Shown: one piece after another, positions 59,699 through 64,000 of the stretch
How the letters are laid out: the number at the start of each line of letters is the position of its first letter
How positions within the stretch are numbered: position 1 is the first letter of the stretch
Source: Angelakisella massiliensis
GTDB lineage: Bacteria > Bacillota > Clostridia > Oscillospirales > Ruminococcaceae
Direction: 5' to 3'
DNA: 64,000 bases
NCBI RefSeq assembly: GCF_900104675.1
Contig: NZ_LT629945.1
Coordinates: 315,001 to 379,000, forward strand
Notes under the pieces: model-generated
The model's database searches: none
Told to the model about the DNA's origin: nothing
What the model saw: the letters and a program-made list of their open reading frames with translations, nothing else
Program-made: the position numbers and the translations under genes

Positions 59699-59704
59699 AT
59701 TATA
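59699..59704 (-). promoter_or_regulatory. -10 box of the minus operon
   Basis: TATAAT on the minus strand, 25 bases before the metallophosphoesterase start. No good -35 box lies 17 bases upstream, which fits a promoter that needs an activator bound at the direct repeats just beyond. Confidence 0.6.
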
Positions 59705-59732
59705 CCAACTCGGAAGGCCCATATCCGGGACT

Positions 59733-59770
59733 TTCCAAAAACATATCCACTGTTCCAAAAATATATCCAC
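59733..59770 (-). repeat. Two direct repeats with 20-bp period upstream of the minus operon
   Basis: On the minus strand GTGGATATATTTTTGGAA is followed after two bases by GTGGATATGTTTTTGGAA; 17 of 18 positions match. A 20-bp period places both on the same DNA face, as in tandem activator or repressor sites. Confidence 0.75.
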
Positions 59771-59784
59771 CTTTACTGGCATAG

Positions 59785-59821
59785 ATCGACCGGCAGTCAA
59801 TGCTCGTGACTTCCGGTTGAT
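59785..59821. promoter_or_regulatory. Inverted repeat operator, copy 1 (imperfect)
   Basis: ATCGACCGGCAGTCA pairs with TGACTTCCGGTTGAT (13 of 15 positions). It lies between the XRE gene at 59,835 and the minus operon promoter. The same sequence, as a perfect palindrome, occurs at 60,760. Confidence 0.7.
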
Positions 59822-59834
59822 TGCTTTCTCAGGT

Positions 59835-60212
59835 TCAGACGGTAAAATCAAAGTTATCTGGTTTACCGTATCTGCCTTGATGCTCTTTCAAGGAAGCTTT
59901 CAGCGATTTTATAACATCCAGGAGAATCAGCATCTCATAGGTGCTGCAATCCGAAAGGAGTAGAGCGATTTCTTCGCTGGCGCACCGTTCAGTGCTGATG
60001 ATTTGCTCCATCAAAAGCCGGTCGGGAGATACGCCCAAGGCATTGGCGATAAGCACAAAGGTGTCAAGGCTCATGCTCTTGATCCCGCTCTCTATGTAGC
60101 TGATGTAAGATGGCGTTTTATCCACCAGTTCAGAGAGCATCGCTTGCGAAAGGTGGTTGCGCTGGCGGACTTCACGGATGTGTTTTCCAATGACTTTGTA
60201 GTTCAGGCTCAT
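59835..60212 (-). CDS. XRE family regulator (left member of a divergent pair)
   Basis: 125 residues; GGAGG is upstream of the ATG. Residues about 8-63 are an XRE helix-turn-helix (IGKHIREVRQRNHLSQAMLS, then TPSYISYIESGIKSMSLDTF). A C-terminal helix-rich tail (IALLLSDCSTYEMLILLDVI) matches in place and pattern the tail of the divergent XRE protein (LLADCSPKELDSILKIV), so the two are paralogs. With its divergent partner it forms a lambda-like double regulator. Targets are probably the inverted repeats at 59,785 and 60,760 and sites in the shared intergenic region. Confidence 0.85.
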   Translation of the reverse strand: MSLNYKVIGKHIREVRQRNHLSQAMLSELVDKTPSYISYIESGIKSMSLDTFVLIANALGVSPDRLLMEQIISTERCASEEIALLLSDCSTYEMLILLDVIKSLKASLKEHQGRYGKPDNFDFTV

Positions 60213-60353
60213 AATAAGACCTCCAAAAAAATTTTGCAGTCTTATTATAGTGTTTAGATTATATCATCAACTCGGCCTTATATCAATTTCACCTCAAGTT
60301 GATATACTCTTAGAAATAGATAATCTGGAGAATATATTTGAGGGGGGAAGCCG
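60213..60353. promoter_or_regulatory. Divergent promoter region of the two XRE genes
   Basis: TATAAT on the minus strand (60,244-60,249) serves the left gene. An inverted repeat TATATCAA / TTGATATA (60,279-60,306) sits in the middle and includes a TTGATA that could be the -35 box of the right gene. It is a natural operator for either XRE protein. Confidence 0.6.
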
Positions 60354-60713
60354 ATGACGGAACATGATTTGACCGAGAGCCAGCTGATCGGCTCCCGTAT
60401 TCGAGATGCGCGGATCAATCGCCGGATGAGCCAGGCCGATCTTGCTGCGAAGGCCAATATCTCGCTGCCGCATATCAGCAATATCGAAAAAGGCAAGACG
60501 AGCATGAAGTTGGAAACCTTTATCCGAATCATCGAAGCCTTGCAAGTGTCTGCTGATTCCCTTCTTCGGCCTGATGTGCCGGAGGTAAGAAGCCTATACC
60601 AGAGCGAGTTTGACGAGCTGCTGGCCGACTGCTCTCCCAAGGAGCTGGATTCCATCCTGAAGATCGTTCGTGAGTTGAAATCCACTATGGCCAGACGGGA
60701 TGACAATACCTGA
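60354..60713 (+). CDS. XRE family regulator (right member of a divergent pair)
   Basis: 119 residues; GAGGGGGGA lies seven bases before the ATG. XRE helix-turn-helix at about 11-66 (IGSRIRDARINRRMSQADLA, then ISLPHISNIEKGKTSMKLET). The C-terminal tail is paralogous to that of the left XRE protein. The gene is followed by its own terminator and then by the perfect inverted repeat in front of the recombinase operon. Likely binds that repeat and controls recombinase expression. Confidence 0.88.
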   Translation: MTEHDLTESQLIGSRIRDARINRRMSQADLAAKANISLPHISNIEKGKTSMKLETFIRIIEALQVSADSLLRPDVPEVRSLYQSEFDELLADCSPKELDSILKIVRELKSTMARRDDNT

Positions 60714-60719
60714 AAAATT

Positions 60720-60752
60720 GCGAGCTGGAATTGTCGGCTCGCTTCTTTTTTT
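60720..60752 (+). terminator. Terminator of the right XRE gene
   Basis: GCGAGC and GCTCGC pair around an 11-base loop and are followed by TTCTTTTTTT. This makes the palindrome eight bases further on unnecessary for termination. Confidence 0.8.
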
Positions 60753-60759
60753 CTCATCT

Positions 60760-60795
60760 ATCGACCAGAAGTCAAGGTGTTGACTTCTGGTCGAT
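60760..60795. promoter_or_regulatory. Inverted repeat operator, copy 2 (perfect 16 bp)
   Basis: ATCGACCAGAAGTCAA and TTGACTTCTGGTCGAT are exact complements around GGTG. It abuts the likely promoter of the recombinase operon (TATAAT at 60,818). It matches the repeat at 59,785 in front of the opposite operon. Confidence 0.8.
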
Positions 60796-60857
60796 TTTGT
60801 TATTAGTCTGCAGATTATATAATGGCCTGGAAGAGAAATAACACAGGGGGAGCAAAT

Positions 60858-61463
60858 ATGTCAGATCTGGCCGTTCAAAATAGAGAGTCAGAGCAGGAAG
60901 TTATGCCCTCATTTGATTTCCTGCTGGAGAGGGAGACGGAACGAAACACCCTTTTAGCGGAACATCGTGCCTGGTTAAAGGAAATCAAGCGGGAACGCCC
61001 GCTTCCCAAAACACATTACCGTGTGGCGGTATACATCCGCTACTTTAACCAGACCCGCTATGAGGACTATCTCTCAGCTCATAAAAAGCAATTTCTTGAT
61101 ACACTGGCTCTCTGCCCAAACTGGAAGTTTGCCGGTTTCTATGTGGACGAGGGCAGCACTGCGCCCAATATGGAGAGCGCCCCGGAGTGGTCAAGGCTCC
61201 TTCAAGACTGCTACGAGGAAAAGGTCGATCTGATCATTACCCAGAAAGCAAGCAATATCTCGAAGAAGCTCTCCGAGCTCTCTTTCTGTACGCGCCTCTT
61301 GGCAGCACTCTCAAAGCCAGTGGGCGTTTACTTCGTTTCGGAGGATATTTATACGCTGGCTTCCTATTACCAGGAGGATCTACACGACCCGTACTTTTTG
61401 CCAGATCCCGGTTGGAAGATACTCCCTGATGACGAACCCCGGAGGGAAATGCTACATGATTGA
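60858..61463 (+). CDS. Serine recombinase N-domain-like protein without catalytic serine
   Basis: 201 residues from the ATG at 60858 (GGGGGAG upstream). Residues about 55-165 align with the catalytic domain of the large recombinase encoded next: RVAVYIRYFNQTRYEDYLSA against RVAVYARVSTDNVQQTSSYE, then FYVDEGSTAPN against IYADEGISGTS, and KVDLIITQKASNISKKLSEL against KIDMIITKSVSRFARNVVDC. The catalytic Ser is replaced (YFN for VST) and the R-F-A-R motif is lost. It cannot cut DNA in the usual way; a structural, targeting or inhibitory partner is plausible. It overlaps the large recombinase gene by eight bases. Confidence 0.75.
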   Translation: MSDLAVQNRESEQEVMPSFDFLLERETERNTLLAEHRAWLKEIKRERPLPKTHYRVAVYIRYFNQTRYEDYLSAHKKQFLDTLALCPNWKFAGFYVDEGSTAPNMESAPEWSRLLQDCYEEKVDLIITQKASNISKKLSELSFCTRLLAALSKPVGVYFVSEDIYTLASYYQEDLHDPYFLPDPGWKILPDDEPRREMLHD

Positions 61464-63336
61464 CAAGTCCACACGCAAACAGCTTGCGGAACGGAAAGAA
61501 CGGGTCCGCCGGCGTATCAACACAAAAGTTGACCCGGAGAACTATGAATTCATTCCGGCCAAAAAGCCCATCGACTATTACGACAACGATATAAGGCAGC
61601 GGGTCGCCGTGTATGCCCGTGTTTCCACAGACAATGTCCAGCAGACTTCCTCCTATGAGCTGCAAAAGAAATACTATGAGGATTTTGTTGTGCATCATCC
61701 CAACTGGACATTGGTCAAAATCTATGCGGATGAGGGGATCAGTGGGACTTCTCTGGCTCATCGGGACGAGTTCAACAGCATGATCGCCGATTGCCGCAGC
61801 GGAAAAATCGATATGATCATCACCAAAAGCGTGTCTCGCTTTGCCCGGAATGTGGTGGACTGTATCAGCGTGGTTCGTATGCTTGCGGAGCTGCCCAGTC
61901 CCGTCGGGGTGTTCTTTGAGAGCGAATGTATCTTCTCCCTCAAAGACGATTCCCAGATGGCGCTTTCGTTTCAGGCCACCATGGCTCAGGAGGAGTCCCA
62001 CATCCGCAGCCGGAGCATGGAAACCTCCTTGCGGATGCGGCTGGACGGAGGTCTGCCATTGACGCCCAAACTGCTGGGGTATTCTCACGACGCAGATGGA
62101 AACCTGGTCGTCAACCCGGATGAAGCCCCCACGGTAAAACTCATCTTCTATATGTATCTGTACGGATATTCCACCTCCGACATTGCGGTGGCGCTCACCG
62201 AGTTGGGCAGGAAGACTTATCTGGGGAATGTCAAGTGGACATCCAACTCCATTGTCCAGGTCCTTCGCAATGAGCGGCATTGCGGGGATGTACTGACCCG
62301 GAAGACCTTCACCCCTAACTATCTGAACCACAAGGCCAGAAAGAATCGGGGGGACAGACCCCAGAGCCTTTACCGGAACCACCACGAGGGTATTGTTTCC
62401 AGAGATGATTTTATTGCGGTTCAGCATCTTCTGAACAACTCCAAGTATGGCAACCGCTCCATCCTCCCGGAGCTGCGGGTGATCGACAGCGGCCTGCTCA
62501 GAGGGTTCGTGACCATCAATCCCCGCTGGGCTGGATTTAAGCCGGCGGATTATTACCAAGCGTCCGCCAGTATCCATCCGCCCGATGAGCAGCAGGCGGA
62601 TGCATCCCTGCCCTCGAGCATCACATTGGTTCCGGGAGATTTTGATATGAGAGGCTTTGAAATCGCCCGCAGTGAATTCTTTGATAATTATCACCGTCCC
62701 TACGTACTGTTTCAAGATAAGAGGATCAAGTTCAGCACCACATGTGTTCGGTCTTTTGGGAAAGACAACCATGTGGAGCTGCTGGTCAACCCTGTGGAGA
62801 TGAAGTTCGCCGTCCGTACAGCGGCGAAGAGCAGCCGCAACGCAGTCGTGTTTTCCAAGCTGTCAGACGGAAAGTATCAGCCCAGGGATATCGCCGGTGC
62901 GGCCTATGTAGAAACGCTTTTTCAGTTATTCGGCTGGAGTCCGGATTTAAAATACCGGATCGCCGGAGCGCTGTTTCAAACCGAAACTGAATCTGCGTAT
63001 ATTTTTGATGTCAATGATGCGGAAGCGTTTATTAAATCGTACCTGCTTTCCGGTTCAAAAAGCACGGAACAGGCGAAGGAGCCTGTACAGCCCCTTTCTG
63101 TCTCCGGCAAACGGGTGCGGGCAGTCCCGGAGGAGTGGATCGGCTCTTTTGGCAAGCAATATTACCTCCACCAACAGTCTTTCCCGCCCGTCTGCGATCA
63201 GAGTGAGGAAGACTGGAAAATCCGCATGGAGGGCCAGTTGTATGAAACCGGACAGAAACTCCGCGTGACAGGATTTGACGTGCTGCGTGACTATATCTGT
63301 CAGGAACTCGGTCAGCGCGGGAAGGAGGAATCCTAA
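61456..63336 (+). CDS. Large serine recombinase
   Basis: 626 residues from the ATG at 61456 (GGAGG ten bases upstream). Catalytic domain: Ser57 in VYARVSTDN, YADEGISGTSLAHRDEFNSM, and KSVSRFARNVVD with the active-site Arg residues. It continues with the recombinase domain (LTPKLLGYSHDADGNLVVNP; WTSNSIVQVLRNERHCGDVL). The Cys-poor C-terminal part (about 395-530, GDFDMRGFEIARSEFF; VETLFQLFGWSPDLKYRIAG) is shared with the next gene's product. Such enzymes integrate and excise transposons and conjugative elements of Clostridia (TnpX/TndX type). It is probably the mobility enzyme of the right-hand element. Confidence 0.92.
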   Translation: MIDKSTRKQLAERKERVRRRINTKVDPENYEFIPAKKPIDYYDNDIRQRVAVYARVSTDNVQQTSSYELQKKYYEDFVVHHPNWTLVKIYADEGISGTSLAHRDEFNSMIADCRSGKIDMIITKSVSRFARNVVDCISVVRMLAELPSPVGVFFESECIFSLKDDSQMALSFQATMAQEESHIRSRSMETSLRMRLDGGLPLTPKLLGYSHDADGNLVVNPDEAPTVKLIFYMYLYGYSTSDIAVALTELGRKTYLGNVKWTSNSIVQVLRNERHCGDVLTRKTFTPNYLNHKARKNRGDRPQSLYRNHHEGIVSRDDFIAVQHLLNNSKYGNRSILPELRVIDSGLLRGFVTINPRWAGFKPADYYQASASIHPPDEQQADASLPSSITLVPGDFDMRGFEIARSEFFDNYHRPYVLFQDKRIKFSTTCVRSFGKDNHVELLVNPVEMKFAVRTAAKSSRNAVVFSKLSDGKYQPRDIAGAAYVETLFQLFGWSPDLKYRIAGALFQTETESAYIFDVNDAEAFIKSYLLSGSKSTEQAKEPVQPLSVSGKRVRAVPEEWIGSFGKQYYLHQQSFPPVCDQSEEDWKIRMEGQLYETGQKLRVTGFDVLRDYICQELGQRGKEES

Positions 63337-64000
63337 ATGTTTGAAGAAAGTCGGGAAAATACCGGCGGCGTAATCGCCGGAATGCTTCGTTCCCTGGAGG
63401 ACGGGCATTTGGATATTGTTCCGTCTGCTGAATTAGAAAAAGCGGAACCGGCAGTTTCTCCCGCAAACAGCAGTAGTGATGAGGTTCTGGAGATGGCCGG
63501 TGACTTTAACTACGATGGCTACCAAGTGGTACGCCGTGAGTTCTTCGCCCATATTAATGAGCCGTCTGTAACGTTCAACAATTACAAATTTTATGTAAAT
63601 ACCGCCTGCCTGAACCGCTTCCCACAAGTTGATTATGTGCAGGTATTGGTCAATCAGGAGAGCAGGATCTTGGCGATCCGTCCCTGTCGGGCGGAAGATC
63701 GGGATGCCTGCGCCTGGTGCACCAACGGCTCCGGCAGACGCAAACCGAAACAGATCACCTGCAAGATTTTTTTCGCCAAAGTGTTTTCACTGATGGGCTG
63801 GAATCTGGACTATCGATATAAGCTCCTCGGGCGGATAATCCATGCCAGGGATGAGTGGCTCATCGCATTTGATCTCACAGCGACCGAAGTGTATCAGCGG
63901 GTGCAAAAAGACGGCCAGAAGCCCAAGTCTTCTCGAACTCCCGTGTTTCCGGAGGGCTGGAAGACGCAGTTTGGACTCCCGTTCCGGGAACATCAGAAAT
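63337..64000 (+). CDS. Stand-alone recombinase C-terminal-domain protein, cut by window edge
   Basis: The frame starts at the ATG at 63337, one codon after the recombinase stop (GAAGGAGG nine bases upstream), and is open to the window end (about 221 residues). After an acidic leader, GDFNYDGYQVVRREFFAHIN, FNNYKFYVNTACLNRFPQVD and FFAKVFSLMGWNLDYRYKLL align with the C-terminal segment of the large recombinase (GDFDMRGFEIARSEFFDNYH; FSTTCVRSFGKDNHVELLVN; LFQLFGWSPDLKYRI). It has no catalytic domain so far. It probably acts with the recombinase, for example in DNA end binding or directionality. Confidence 0.8.
   Translation, partial: MFEESRENTGGVIAGMLRSLEDGHLDIVPSAELEKAEPAVSPANSSSDEVLEMAGDFNYDGYQVVRREFFAHINEPSVTFNNYKFYVNTACLNRFPQVDYVQVLVNQESRILAIRPCRAEDRDACAWCTNGSGRRKPKQITCKIFFAKVFSLMGWNLDYRYKLLGRIIHARDEWLIAFDLTATEVYQRVQKDGQKPKSSRTPVFPEGWKTQFGLPFREHQK

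Overview
The window looks like the chromosome of an anaerobic, spore-forming Clostridia, probably a gut Oscillospiraceae/Ruminococcaceae-type bacterium. The basis is a stage II sporulation protein D gene, purine-rich AGGAGG ribosome sites, near-even base composition, AgrC/LytTR regulators, many LysR-controlled catabolic modules, YfcC-type permeases and RepA_N/serine-recombinase mobile DNA. This lineage call is inference from gene content; no rRNA or marker tree is available here.

The left part (1 to about 37,000) is ordinary chromosome. First comes a surface block: a partial secreted protein, sfsA, a small protein, a choice-of-anchor A protein with a long Ser/Thr repeat, and a GT4-like glycosyltransferase that could decorate it. 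Next are a short cis-prenyltransferase, two tRNA-Ser genes and spoIID. Catabolic modules follow, each a LysR regulator with a permease and an enzyme: GntP permease, D-aminoacylase and a CyuA-like desulfidase (8.4-14.2 kb); alpha/beta hydrolase, YfcC permease, enolase-superfamily enzyme and second YfcC permease (23.7-31.5 kb); SLC13 permease and deacetylase-type amidohydrolase (33.5-37.0 kb). Between them lie a two-component system with a membrane redox operon (lipoprotein, 45-residue CxxC protein, polyferredoxin, TlpA-like thioredoxin), an intact AgrC/LytTR-type pair, a diguanylate cyclase, and a second AgrC/LytTR-type pair that is decaying (nonsense codon in the kinase, only a 3' scrap of the regulator).

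About 37,000 to 54,160 is an integrated mobile element, entered next to a solo IS200-type insertion. It carries a signal peptidase cassette, small plasmid-type genes (DUF3268, DUF3849), an AbrB-like/HipA-CtkA-like toxin-antitoxin candidate with a palindromic operator on its promoter, a RepA_N replication protein, an ERF-like annealing protein, a primase-like zinc-finger protein, an excisionase and a tyrosine integrase. Two operons of this element start from near-identical promoter-leader-terminator cassettes whose stems covary. The integrase reading frame is split at a perfect A AAA AAG slippery heptamer, suggesting -1 frameshifting. I see no relaxase or type IV secretion gene in the window.

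The right part (54,190 to 64,000) is a second, incompletely seen mobile region. Two divergent XRE regulators sit in the middle. To their left a long minus-strand operon holds two metallophosphoesterases, a resolvase-like protein without the usual catalytic serine and several unknown genes. To their right an operon encodes three related recombinase proteins: a serine-less N-terminal domain, a full large serine recombinase and a protein like its C-terminal part. The same 15-16 bp inverted repeat lies in front of both flanking operons, so the XRE pair probably switches both.
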